Shown here: in pieces, positions 16,461-24,829 of the stretch | Layout of the letters: each line of letters begins with the position of its first letter | Position numbering within the stretch: the first letter of the stretch is position 1 | NCBI GenBank assembly: GCA_017553035.1 | Contig: JAFZNE010000034.1 | Location: 1 to 64,000, forward strand | Source of the DNA: Lachnospiraceae bacterium | GTDB lineage: Bacteria > Bacillota > Clostridia > Lachnospirales > Lachnospiraceae | Reading direction: 5' to 3' | Length of the DNA: 64,000 bases | The notes under the pieces: model-generated | Seen by the model: only the letters and a program-made list of their open reading frames with translations | Told to the model about the DNA's origin: nothing | Databases searched by the model: none | Program-made: the position numbers and the translations under genes

Positions 16461-18149
16461 ATGATAAAATTTACTGAAATGCCTTATCAAAGGCCCGATA
16501 TCGAAAACCTGAAGAAGAAGCTCGCAGAGGCAACACAAACCGTTGTCGAGGCCAAAAGCTATGCCGAGGTAAAAAAGGCTTATTTTGAATTCCAGGATAT
16601 GGAGCAGGAAATGGAGACTCTGTTTTCCATAGCATACGTCCGCAATACGATGAATACAGCGGATGAATACTATGAGGGTGAAGTCCGCTGGCTGAACGAA
16701 ACGGCTGCCGGCCTGATTCCTCTTACAAATGCGTGGAATAAGGCTCTTACCACATCGCCGTTCAGAAAGGATTTTGAAGATGAATACGGAAAGCAGCTGT
16801 TCAAGCTGATGGATGCATCCCTGCTGACCGCCGACGAAAGGATCATTCCCGAAGTGATCGAAGATGCGGATATATGTCAGGATTATTCCAAGACCGCCGC
16901 ACAGGCATCGATCGAATTCAAGGGCGAAAGCCGTAATTTCTACGGTCTTCTCAAATTTATGGAGAGTACCGACCGCACCGAGCGCAAGGAAGCTTTTGAA
17001 GCCTGGGCGGCATTGTACGAGCAGATCAGTCCGACGCTCGACAAACAGTATTCCAGACTGGTTGAACTGCGTGATACTTCGGCTCATAAGATGGGCTTCG
17101 ATTCATACACCGACATGGCCTATATCATGCGCAACCGCTTTGATTACACTCAGGAAGATGCCGCACGCTTCCGTGAGCAGATACGCACCGTTGTAACACC
17201 CGCTGTAGCAAGCATCCGTGAAAAGCAGCGCGTTCGTCTGGGCGTAGACAAGCTGAGATTTTACGATGAAAGCCTTAAGTTCCCCGAGGGTAATGCCAAT
17301 CCCATCGGAACTACAAGCGAACTCGTCGATAAAGCACAGCACATGTATCATGAAATGAGCCGGGAAACCGGTGAGTTCTTTGATTTCATGAAGGAATACG
17401 AGCTGTTCGATCTCGAGACACGCCCCGGCAAGCACATGGGCGGTTACATGACCGGTTTCCCGGCTTACAAGGCTCCGTTCATTTTCTCGAATTTCAACGG
17501 CACATCGGCCGACGTGGATGTCCTTACCCATGAAGCCGGACACGCTTTCCAGGGATACCTTGCCATGCGCAGCATCCCGGTCACCGCGCTGTGCGGTTCT
17601 ACTTCCGAGATCAACGAGACCCATTCCATGTCAATGGAACATTTCGCATATCCGTGGATGGATTCGTTCTTCTGTGAAAATGCCGAGAAATACAAGACTT
17701 CACACCTTATCGGGGCAATAGAGACCATCCCGTATCTCGTAAGTGTTGATGAATTCCAGCACGAAGTGTACGCCAAACCTCAGATGAGCGCTATGGAACG
17801 CAGGAGCGTATGGCGCAACATCGAGCAGAAGTACATGCCGTGGAGGGACTACGACGGTAACAGATTCATGGAAGAAGGCGGTTTCTGGATGCAGAAGCAG
17901 CACATTTTCCTGTATCCTTTCTACTATATCGAATATGCCCTGGCCCAGATATGTGCTTTCCAGTACTACGGACGTATGAAAGAAGACCGTGAGGGAGCCT
18001 GGAACGATTATCTGAGGCTCTGCAAGGCCGGCGGTACAAAAGGATATTTTGAACTTCTTGAGATCGGCAATCTTCTCAATCCGTTCAAAAACGGCACGGT
18101 TGAAAAAGCAACCGCGCACGTGATGAAGGAGATCAACGAGAGGTATTGA
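16461..18149 (+). CDS. M3 family oligoendopeptidase
   Basis: 562 residues from ATG 16461, preceded by GAGAGGGGG. Cytoplasmic zinc metallopeptidase of the PepF/oligoendopeptidase group. Zinc motif HEAGH in VLTHEAGHAFQGYL near 356, with the downstream glutamate in STSEINETHSMSMEHF. The N-terminal helical region (about 1-200) is typical. It degrades short peptides released by other proteases. The last codons and stop are repeated downstream with a 19-bp period. Confidence 0.93.
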   Translation: MIKFTEMPYQRPDIENLKKKLAEATQTVVEAKSYAEVKKAYFEFQDMEQEMETLFSIAYVRNTMNTADEYYEGEVRWLNETAAGLIPLTNAWNKALTTSPFRKDFEDEYGKQLFKLMDASLLTADERIIPEVIEDADICQDYSKTAAQASIEFKGESRNFYGLLKFMESTDRTERKEAFEAWAALYEQISPTLDKQYSRLVELRDTSAHKMGFDSYTDMAYIMRNRFDYTQEDAARFREQIRTVVTPAVASIREKQRVRLGVDKLRFYDESLKFPEGNANPIGTTSELVDKAQHMYHEMSRETGEFFDFMKEYELFDLETRPGKHMGGYMTGFPAYKAPFIFSNFNGTSADVDVLTHEAGHAFQGYLAMRSIPVTALCGSTSEINETHSMSMEHFAYPWMDSFFCENAEKYKTSHLIGAIETIPYLVSVDEFQHEVYAKPQMSAMERRSVWRNIEQKYMPWRDYDGNRFMEEGGFWMQKQHIFLYPFYYIEYALAQICAFQYYGRMKEDREGAWNDYLRLCKAGGTKGYFELLEIGNLLNPFKNGTVEKATAHVMKEINERY

Positions 18150-18191
18150 GTTTAACGAAATGAGTTGAATTCAACGAGATGTATTAAATAA
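18135..18191 (+). repeat. 19-bp x3 tandem repeat over a stop codon
   Basis: Units AACGAGAGGTATTGAGTTT, AACGAAATGAGTTGAATTC and AACGAGATGTATTAAATAA are contiguous. Each keeps a stop triplet (TGA, TGA, TAA) at unit positions 13-15; the first is the real stop of the peptidase gene. Confidence 0.8.
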
Positions 18192-18192
18192 A

Positions 18193-18231
18193 GGGGCAGC
18201 GCACCGGTAAGTCTGCCCCTGATTTTTTTTT
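18193..18231 (+). terminator. intrinsic terminator of M3 peptidase gene
   Basis: GGGGCAG (18193-18199) pairs with CTGCCCC (18213-18219) and is followed by a run of nine T residues. Confidence 0.9.
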
Positions 18232-18261
18232 CAAATATTATCAGCCCGTAAATGTATTTCC

Positions 18262-18370
18262 TTACTCTCCCTTTTTACTTTGATGATATCTCCATGCGGT
18301 GAACCGCAGGTACGGGGTTGGTGGTTCAAACTTATTTTCTCTTCTCCCCGTTGTGGTATCTCCATGCGGG
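18262..18370 (-). repeat. 70-bp-period duplication of the MFS gene 3' end
   Basis: The coding end of the MFS gene, around CCGCATGGAGATA (18370-18356) through its stop, reappears past the stop around CCGCATGGAGATA (18299-18287), each followed by a purine-rich stretch ending in AGTAAG or AATAAG. Thirteen bases are identical and the rest is degenerate. Confidence 0.65.
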
Positions 18371-19663
18371 TATCAGCGGGATAAATGTCAGAAGTACCAG
18401 TACCGCACCTGTCAGGAGAAGTGTATTCGTCGGCAGGTATTCCGTGAACCCATTTTCATCTACGAATTCACCGCTTCTCTTGATGATCGGATTGGCGATC
18501 AGCGGCGCTATTACCATCGGGATCAATACAAAGAACAATATCCTGATCCCCTCGAACTGTCCTCTTGCTTCCTGCGGATAAAGAGGTTTGCTCCAGGCTG
18601 TGATCGTCTGCAGGAAGATCACGTATCCTGCGCCGAGCAGGAAAATACCGATAAACAGCACCGGATTGAACAAGCTCCGGGTGTCGATATTGTCAGGTCT
18701 CACAAACAGCCCCATGATACCGACACCAAGGCTGTTCAGCACTATCGAAACCGCAGCAGTCTGCGGTTCTTTTCTGTTGTTGAGGAATCGTGTACAGGGT
18801 ATCGTTGTGAGCATTGCGAGGATCAGCGCGATCCCCTCGATGAATCCCATCATATCGGCGGTAAATCCGAGATAATAGATCATGTAATTTCCGATATGGG
18901 TAAAATACATGTTAAATGCTATGAAATACACCGCCAGTGTCAGGTTTACCCACGCCAGTTCTTTATTTTTCAGATACTCTTTGAAATTAAAAATGCTGAA
19001 GAACTGTTTGGAGAAGCTTCCTCTTACGGATGGCTGCAGGTTTTCGGAATCCCGCATTACCAGAAGCGAGATCACGCCGAATACAATAACCGCTATTCCC
19101 ATTACGAGGAAGAGCCTCATATAGTTATCGTCCGCTCCGACCAGCATTCCTCCGACAACCGTACCCACTATGGTTCCGATGATCGGCTGAGTTGCGGTTG
19201 CAGCTCCGAGCTGGCCACGGTTTTTATCATTCATGTGATCGTTGATCCAGGCGTTAAATCCTATATCATTACCCATCGATCCAAAGAAGCTCATGATCGC
19301 ATCCGCAGACACTACCGCGATCCCGACCGATGCGAGCACAGCAGAACCGCTCCCCGCCTGTCCGGCAGCGATAAACTCGGTCAGTCCGAATACTATCGTA
19401 AATATACCCCACAGGATATATCCTGTCGAGATCAGGATCCTTCTCTTGCCCTTTCTGTCGGACACCGTTCCGAAGAAGAATGTCGAAATGGTTGTCGCTG
19501 CCGCGGAAACCCCGACCATCCAGGAGATTATCGTCGGATCTTTGACGATCTTTGCATAAACGAATGTGTTGAACCACTGATTCTCCATGTTCCAGCATAG
19601 CTGGCCGGCTATTCCGAGCCCCCATACCAGAAACCAGAATACCAGATTGTTTTTCTTTTTCAT
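18332..19663 (-). CDS. MFS transporter
   Basis: 443 residues with about 12 membrane helices. The loop between helices 2 and 3 reads GTVSDRKGKRR, a good MFS motif A. GMPVGADDNYM-type loops and the MKKKNN start are typical of sugar:cation symporter-like MFS proteins of Clostridia. Substrate unknown. GGAGGTGG precedes the ATG, and the gene follows the three-domain fusion by 37 bases on the same strand, so the two may be cotranscribed. Confidence 0.88.
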   Translation of the reverse strand: MKKKNNLVFWFLVWGLGIAGQLCWNMENQWFNTFVYAKIVKDPTIISWMVGVSAAATTISTFFFGTVSDRKGKRRILISTGYILWGIFTIVFGLTEFIAAGQAGSGSAVLASVGIAVVSADAIMSFFGSMGNDIGFNAWINDHMNDKNRGQLGAATATQPIIGTIVGTVVGGMLVGADDNYMRLFLVMGIAVIVFGVISLLVMRDSENLQPSVRGSFSKQFFSIFNFKEYLKNKELAWVNLTLAVYFIAFNMYFTHIGNYMIYYLGFTADMMGFIEGIALILAMLTTIPCTRFLNNRKEPQTAAVSIVLNSLGVGIMGLFVRPDNIDTRSLFNPVLFIGIFLLGAGYVIFLQTITAWSKPLYPQEARGQFEGIRILFFVLIPMVIAPLIANPIIKRSGEFVDENGFTEYLPTNTLLLTGAVLVLLTFIPLIPAWRYHNGEKRK

Positions 19664-19700
19664 CAGTCAGCCACCTCCGATCGAACCTTGTCCCTTTCGT

Positions 19701-21656
19701 TCACACCGTCCATTCGGTCCATTCGATATGATTATATTGCATTACATCATCAGCCTTTTTCATGCCGATCTTCTCATAAAACGGAACTGCATCTTCATTT
19801 GCGATCAGATATACGGCAATATCCTTCTCGCCGCCTGCCAGTTCATGCGCAGTTTTCATAAGTCTGGTCGCGATACCCTGCTTTAAGTAATCCCTGTCTA
19901 CCCCGAGGTCCGTCACATACAGCCAATAGCAGTAGTCCGTGAGCCCGAACAATGCTCCGACCACGAGCCCCGCCTCATTCCGTGCGATCAGGCTGATGGA
20001 AACATTCTTGACCAGTTTCCTTATTCGTTCTTCAAAGCGCTCCCTGGGATATTGAGATCCAAGATCCGTCCTTTTCAGAAAATCTATATACTCCTCCGCG
20101 GAAATGCGTTCTTCCCTGATCTGAACCCCGCCTGTTTTGTTCATTGCTCTTTGTTTGGAATAAAACACGAATTCCGCAAGCTGTTCCACTCCTGACTCCG
20201 TCTGGTCTGCACCGGGATCCCGGTTTGTCATCACAACGGAAACCTCTCCGGTCACGTGATTCATTTTTATCATGCTCTGTCCGTTTTCTCCCCAGCCCTG
20301 CATTACCAGCGTGTCATCGCCGCGTCTGAAAAGTCCGAGGCCCACCCACGGAAAGTTCGCTGCCGGCCTGATCATTTCCTGTGCCGATTCCCTGCGTAAA
20401 AATGAGCTTCTGCCATTTACCGCCTCAATGAATTCTTTTGCGATCACCATCAGTTCACCGGGCGTGCTCCATAAACCCGAAGCCGCGAGATCCGGTACCT
20501 GCGGGTACTTTCCGGGGATCAGTGAACCTTCATTGTCATATCCGGAAGCCATTTTCTGATCTTTTTCCCGAAGTTCAATATTCTGTAGTGAAGCAAAGAA
20601 GGTCTTCTTCAGATGTAGCGGCGCGAAAACATATTTCCCGACCGCTTCCTCAAAGCTGCAATGCGTGATCTCCGCGATCATCAGCTGAAGCACGCAATAA
20701 CCGGCATCACTGTATTCAAACTCCGTTCCGGGCTGTTTTTCAGCCGTAGCGCGGCGGTTATTATATGCAGTTCTGCCATCAAGGATATCCGTTACACCGA
20801 TCACGGGATCACTGCGGCGAAGTCCGTAAAATGAATCTTCCCCATCGACGATCCCTGCGGTATGGCTGAGGATCGACCTTATCGTTGCATCGCTTTCCTG
20901 TCCGTCCGGTGTAAGCAACTTCCACTCATGAAGATAGCGGTTGACAGGTTCGTCTATATCCAGCTGATCCTGTTCCTGAAGCTTAATCACGGTTATTGCG
21001 GTAATAAACTTTGATATCGAACAGGCCGGAAAAACAGTATCCGCCTCAACCGGAATATCGTTTTCCTTATCGGCAAGCCCGTCGTATTTCAGGATCTCTC
21101 TTCCGGCTGTGTCCCTGTATGAGCAGCTTACTCCCGGAAAACGTTCATAAATCTGCCGTTCGGGGCTTTCGGGATCGAGATTCATATACTCCCTAAGCGC
21201 CATATATTCCCGCTGGTAGGATCCTCTTTTTTCCTCGCTTACATCAGCATATGATTCGTGCTTGGAAAACAGATCTATGGCATCCTGCATGGGGATCCAT
21301 TCCGGCTGTACCCCGCGGCGTTTTTCCGCATCGGTAAGATTCATCTGACCTTTTCCGGTCACTTCGCAAATAAAGAAATACCCCGAATAGCGGTATTCTT
21401 CGTAATACTCCCGCATGGCAAGAAAGCGTCTGAGCGGACGGACAAGGTATCCCGTTTCTTCCTCGACCTCTCTTACCACGCATTCTTCAGGAGTCTCTCC
21501 TTCTTCCGTTCCGCCTCCCGGTATAAGCCACCATCCGGAATTCAATTCATGAGTAAGAAGGATCTTTCCGTCCTGTACGATAACCGCCCTGCTGCCTTCA
21601 CGTGTCTTCGTATAATTTTCAAACCGGTTCGCACCCAGTATTTCTACAGTCTTCAT
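19701..21656 (-). CDS. Nudix + beta-lactamase-like + GNAT three-domain fusion
   Basis: 651 residues in one uninterrupted frame. Residues 1-150: Nudix hydrolase, with box GGTEEGETPEECVVREVEEE near 48-67. Residues 165-500: class C beta-lactamase/serine hydrolase fold with Ser213-x-x-Lys216 (SISK), a YSD triad in place of YxN at 315-317 and the WGENGQS region. Residues 515-651: GNAT acetyltransferase with the acetyl-CoA loop RDYLKQGIATRLM near 588-600. Each module is full length and its motifs look intact. The natural reaction is unknown; the combination suggests hydrolysis and acetylation of small molecules or antibiotics. The upstream gap carries a degenerate 18-bp repeat. Confidence 0.85.
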   Translation of the reverse strand: MKTVEILGANRFENYTKTREGSRAVIVQDGKILLTHELNSGWWLIPGGGTEEGETPEECVVREVEEETGYLVRPLRRFLAMREYYEEYRYSGYFFICEVTGKGQMNLTDAEKRRGVQPEWIPMQDAIDLFSKHESYADVSEEKRGSYQREYMALREYMNLDPESPERQIYERFPGVSCSYRDTAGREILKYDGLADKENDIPVEADTVFPACSISKFITAITVIKLQEQDQLDIDEPVNRYLHEWKLLTPDGQESDATIRSILSHTAGIVDGEDSFYGLRRSDPVIGVTDILDGRTAYNNRRATAEKQPGTEFEYSDAGYCVLQLMIAEITHCSFEEAVGKYVFAPLHLKKTFFASLQNIELREKDQKMASGYDNEGSLIPGKYPQVPDLAASGLWSTPGELMVIAKEFIEAVNGRSSFLRRESAQEMIRPAANFPWVGLGLFRRGDDTLVMQGWGENGQSMIKMNHVTGEVSVVMTNRDPGADQTESGVEQLAEFVFYSKQRAMNKTGGVQIREERISAEEYIDFLKRTDLGSQYPRERFEERIRKLVKNVSISLIARNEAGLVVGALFGLTDYCYWLYVTDLGVDRDYLKQGIATRLMKTAHELAGGEKDIAVYLIANEDAVPFYEKIGMKKADDVMQYNHIEWTEWTV

Positions 21657-21663
21657 GTATTTT

Positions 21664-21721
21664 CCCTTTATTACAATGTAGCCTTTATTTGCAGTAAACC
21701 CTTTATTTGAAATGAATCCTT
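21664..21721 (-). repeat. about 18-bp tandem repeat after the methyltransferase remnant
   Basis: On the plus strand CCTTTATT recurs at 21665, 21682 and 21700, with a fourth shorter CCTT at 21718; spacings are 17, 18 and 18. The repeat lies between the stop of the methyltransferase remnant and the start of the three-domain fusion gene, and the last unit places AAAGGG before that ATG. Confidence 0.6.
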
Positions 21722-21742
21722 AATTCTATAATTGTATATGTC

Positions 21743-21960
21743 TTAACCCTTTTTACGACAGATATACAGGAGATGATTTGTGTTTCCCAGCAATTCTCTT
21801 TTTTCGGAAAAATGCAGATACCATTCGGCAAGAGCTTTAAATTCCTCATCCGTCATAGAAAAATCAGGACGCTTTTAAAAGCAAACAGGATTACGCCGTC
21901 CGGTTTTGTGACCCGGATTGCCTCATCAATAGCGCGGTTCACTTCGTCTGCTTCATCGGT
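21743..21960 (-). pseudogene. SAM-dependent methyltransferase remnant
   Basis: Two pieces in different frames together spell the end of a class I methyltransferase. The upper piece reads DEADEVNRAIDEAIRVTKPD then GVILFAF (21957-about 21865), the post-motif III/IV helix and strand, and stops at 21853. The lower piece, 21856-21743, reads MTDEEFKALAEWYLHFSEKR, then NTNHLLYICRK. The N-terminal SAM-binding half and a middle part are missing. The upper piece overlaps the last codons of the flavin reductase gene, so a deletion probably joined the two genes. Confidence 0.75.
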
Positions 21961-22508
21961 TCGCCCCATGATCCGAGATCTCTGCCGTCATAACCCAGGT
22001 ATGTTTTCGCCGTTGTCTTGACCGGTGCTATCCGTGAAAGCTTCTCCGCCACGGTTTCATCAGAAGATAACGATTCATCCTGAAGGACGTTCCTTATCCT
22101 GCAAAGCATGATCTCCCCGTCTCCTCTGGTGATAAATTCAGATACCTCGAGCTCGAAATTGACGGGTGAATCATTCAGGATCGGAACGTTCAGTACTTCT
22201 CCTTTTCCTATATCAAGACTTATCTTCATTTTATCGGGGTCTTTGCCGCTGACACATCCCAGATGGTCCGCAGCCGGCAGCAGCTCTTCAGTAACAAGAT
22301 TTGCAGAAAAGACTTTATCGCGCCGTATATTATCTCTCGTAGGCTTATCACCGCCGATGCAGCACATCACTCCCAGTTCGCTGTCCCAGATATAGCTGAA
22401 CCAGCAGAACAGACCAAAATCGGGATTTCCGTTTTCGTCATATGTGCCATAAAGGAACAAGGTCTGCGGACAATAATCGTTATTAGGTTTCAAGCTGATC
22501 TTTGCCAT
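21939..22508 (-). CDS. flavin reductase-like FMN-binding protein
   Basis: 189 residues. The pattern (CPQTLFLYGTYDENGNPDFG, then SYIWDSELGVMCCIGGDKPT and FSANLV) matches flavoredoxin/flavin reductase-like split-barrel proteins that bind FMN. Cytoplasmic. Start ATG follows AGGGGAG. The last seven codons overlap the frame of the methyltransferase remnant, so the native C-terminus may have been replaced. Confidence 0.8.
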   Translation of the reverse strand: MAKISLKPNNDYCPQTLFLYGTYDENGNPDFGLFCWFSYIWDSELGVMCCIGGDKPTRDNIRRDKVFSANLVTEELLPAADHLGCVSGKDPDKMKISLDIGKGEVLNVPILNDSPVNFELEVSEFITRGDGEIMLCRIRNVLQDESLSSDETVAEKLSRIAPVKTTAKTYLGYDGRDLGSWGEPMKQTK

Positions 22509-22597
22509 ATATCTCCCCTCCTGATCTTATATTGATCCTCTGAATACCTTCCGCTTTCATTATAACATACTATTGAACTCAACACATCTTTTTCCAT

Positions 22598-22626
22598 AAA
22601 AAAAGCGGAGACTGACTGTCTCCGCT
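22598..22626 (-). terminator. intrinsic terminator
   Basis: Minus strand AGCGGAGAC / GTCTCCGCT perfect stem with a 5-base loop followed by seven T residues; ends the operon whose last gene stops at 22632. Confidence 0.9.
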
Positions 22627-22631
22627 CTATT

Positions 22632-23387
22632 CTATACATTGACCAATTTCAGAAACTTACTGTCATTCATCTGCTCATTTGTGATATACTCACCGTCATG
22701 AAACAATGCATAATTCGTGACCGGAGTCGGAGCATTCTGCGCCTCTTCCCTGCTCTCCAAATGGATCGTCCGGAACGGAATACCATTCTCTTTGGCAGTC
22801 TGCTCCACGATCGGAATATACTTTGCATTAAACGGACATTGACTCGTATAATACAAAACATAGCCCTTTTCATCTATGTGTGGATGTCTGGCGCACTCTT
22901 TAAACCGCGGTACATCCGCATTTTCTTCAAATGGCAGGAACATAAGCTGAATGCCGTTATCTGCCTCATCACCAACGACAAACCCCTTGTATTTCAGGAA
23001 TTGCGGATCTGCAAGAAACGGCTTTTTCTTTACAGCGCATAAAATACAAAGTCCCTTTTTTCCCTTTTTCTTACTGTCCTCAATGCACGCAGCAAGCAGA
23101 TCTGTGGAATATCCATGTCCTTTTAAAGATCCGGAAACCCACAGACAGTCAATGTACATATACCCGTCTGCCTTGATCGGTACCCATGCATTTTCCGCCG
23201 GGATGTATTCGATAAAGCACTTACCGCGCTCCACGCTTTTTAAGAAAACAAGTCCTTCATCAAATCTGTCCGCCAGCCACGCCTTCTTTGAAGACACCTG
23301 CACATCCTTATTATTGGAAATCGCACAGCATATATGTTCTTTCTCCAGATTTTCCTTTGTAACCCTGATAAATTCCATATTCATCAT
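22632..23387 (-). CDS. GNAT acetyltransferase with YoaP-type C-terminus
   Basis: 251 residues. The N-terminal 150 residues form a GNAT domain, with YIDCLWVSGSLKGHGYSTDLL as the acetyl-CoA segment. The C-terminal part (about 170-251) has YVLYYTSQCPFNAKYI, a cysteine-bearing, thioredoxin-like strand that matches the YoaP-like domain. The start is uncertain: three ATGs lie within four codons, and the second or fourth has the better distance to GGAGG. The upstream gene stop TGA overlaps these ATGs, so translation is coupled. Last gene of the WYL operon. Confidence 0.8.
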   Translation of the reverse strand: MMNMEFIRVTKENLEKEHICCAISNNKDVQVSSKKAWLADRFDEGLVFLKSVERGKCFIEYIPAENAWVPIKADGYMYIDCLWVSGSLKGHGYSTDLLAACIEDSKKKGKKGLCILCAVKKKPFLADPQFLKYKGFVVGDEADNGIQLMFLPFEENADVPRFKECARHPHIDEKGYVLYYTSQCPFNAKYIPIVEQTAKENGIPFRTIHLESREEAQNAPTPVTNYALFHDGEYITNEQMNDSKFLKLVNV

Positions 23388-23749
23388 TCCTCCCCCAATA
23401 TCTCCTTCTGTTTTTTCTTACTCAAACTCCCAAGCACTATCCGGTATGCCTTGTCAAGCAGATCCCTCAGGATGTCATCCGGTACCTCTCCGTCAGCCTT
23501 TACCGAGTTCCAATGTTGTTTGTTCATATAGTAGCCCGGGATAATGTCTTCATACTGTTTCCGCCAGAAATCCCCCTCCATAGGCTCAAGTTTCAGCGTA
23601 ATGTAATAGGGTTTGTCATTATCATCCAGACATATCGCAGCAAACATCTTTCCTCCGATCTGAAACCGGATCCAGTTCCATTCCGCCTGCAGATCTTTCG
23701 TCACACCTGTTTTTCCCATAAGATACTCTTCAATCCATGGATATTTCAT
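23384..23749 (-). CDS. MmcQ/YjbR family protein
   Basis: 121 residues, the common size. Shows the family pattern: WNWIRFQIGGKMFAAICLDD near the start and the central KLEPMEGDFWRKQY, then PGYYMNKQHWNSVKADG. The fold is CyaY-like and often called a DNA-binding protein, although its role is not established. Middle gene of the WYL operon; its start is 4 bases after the WYL gene stop. Confidence 0.88.
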   Translation of the reverse strand: MKYPWIEEYLMGKTGVTKDLQAEWNWIRFQIGGKMFAAICLDDNDKPYYITLKLEPMEGDFWRKQYEDIIPGYYMNKQHWNSVKADGEVPDDILRDLLDKAYRIVLGSLSKKKQKEILGEE

Positions 23750-23753
23750 ACCG

Positions 23754-24665
23754 TTATTTCCTCCTGTAATTTTTTATCATTGCTTCTACCGTAGTTCTGA
23801 CCTTATCACGGACCTCCTTAGGTTCGAGCACTTCCGCCTTATCTCCGAAGGTCAGGATCCAGGTGATCAGATTCTCCATGTCCGTATAATCTGCCGTAAA
23901 AAGAAGCCTGCCATCATCCGCCTCCGTAAAACATGAAGGTCCGAACTCTTCTACCAGTCGCCACTTCTGATCCGCTTCAAATAACGCCTTTACTTTGATC
24001 CCACCGGGAAAGATCTTTTCATTTGAAAGATCCGGCACCGCTGCCTCCCTGCATTCAAAAGTCCTGTCTGTTCCCGTGACTTTATCCATACGGTTCAGTT
24101 TGAACAGCCTGAAATCCTTCCTTGTCAGGCACCATCCCCATAAGTACCAGCTCGACCAGCGAAACACCAGATAATATGGTTCAACCGTCCGATCACTTTC
24201 CCCTGACGGCGCATAATATCGGAATCTTATCAAATGTCTGTCTCCGATCGCATCCTGTATGGCCTCTATCTTCGGTGCAAGCGATTCCCGATACCATGAT
24301 GACAGATCGATCAGTATGGAATCCCTGCCGTTGATAAATTCAGAGGATCCCGCCCGGATCTTCTCCATCAGCTGTCCGTAATAACTGCTTCCGCTCACGC
24401 TGTCCAGGCTTCGCAGCCCAGCAAGGATCATCTGCATATCCTTTGATGTCAGGATCGTCCTGTCCATCCGGTATCCGTTCATAATGCTGATCCCGCCTCC
24501 GGTTCCCTGAACCGTCTGTATTGGAATTCCCGCCTTGCACAGATGCTCAATGTCCCGGTTTATTGTCCTTCTCGATACTTCAAACCGCTCTGCCAGTTCA
24601 GGAGCTGTCGTCTTTTCTTCCTGCAGCAGCACGGAAAGTATTCCGATCAGTCTGTCTATCTTCAT
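23754..24665 (-). CDS. YafY-type transcriptional regulator (HTH + WYL)
   Basis: 303 residues. N-terminal HTH_11: LAERFEVSRRTINRDIEHL at about 24-42. The WYL domain spans about 135-215 with the RFRYYAPSGE and WSSWYLWGWCLTRKDFRLFK segments; a WCX-type C-terminus follows. Such regulators sense small ligands or nucleotides through the WYL domain. First gene of a three-gene operon with MmcQ/YjbR and GNAT-YoaP proteins. Its promoter carries a long palindrome (24713-24738), probably its own operator. Confidence 0.9.
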   Translation of the reverse strand: MKIDRLIGILSVLLQEEKTTAPELAERFEVSRRTINRDIEHLCKAGIPIQTVQGTGGGISIMNGYRMDRTILTSKDMQMILAGLRSLDSVSGSSYYGQLMEKIRAGSSEFINGRDSILIDLSSWYRESLAPKIEAIQDAIGDRHLIRFRYYAPSGESDRTVEPYYLVFRWSSWYLWGWCLTRKDFRLFKLNRMDKVTGTDRTFECREAAVPDLSNEKIFPGGIKVKALFEADQKWRLVEEFGPSCFTEADDGRLLFTADYTDMENLITWILTFGDKAEVLEPKEVRDKVRTTVEAMIKNYRRK

Positions 24666-24712
24666 TTCTTAATCACCTTCTTGCTCACGCTCCATATGTA
24701 TCATATCAAATC

Positions 24713-24738
24713 AAACATGACAACTATATGTCATGTTT
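24713..24738. promoter_or_regulatory. 26-bp palindromic operator upstream of the WYL regulator
   Basis: AAACATGACA-ACTATA-TGTCATGTTT, perfect 10-bp arms. It lies directly after the -10 element of the promoter, where a bound repressor would block transcription. Confidence 0.7.
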
Positions 24739-24767
24739 ATTATAGCAAATAAAATTTTTCTCGACAA
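24739..24767 (-). promoter_or_regulatory. promoter of the WYL operon
   Basis: Minus strand TTGTCG, 17-bp spacer, perfect TATAAT (plus strand 24739-24744). Confidence 0.6.
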
Positions 24768-24770
24768 TAT

Positions 24771-24806
24771 AAAAACCGCCGACAGATTAAAAATCTCTGT
24801 CAGCGG
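24771..24806 (-). terminator. intrinsic terminator of the kinase-like gene
   Basis: Minus strand CGCTGACAGA / TCTGTCGGCG stem, then a run of T residues; downstream of the gene ending at 24830. Confidence 0.85.
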
Positions 24807-24829
24807 TCGCTTGTTTTTTGATCCGGATA

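Noticed and set aside
18299..19600. 433-codon open frame opposite the MFS gene
   Set aside because: Shadow of the transporter: the translated sequence is rich in His, Tyr, Asp and Arg with no family pattern.
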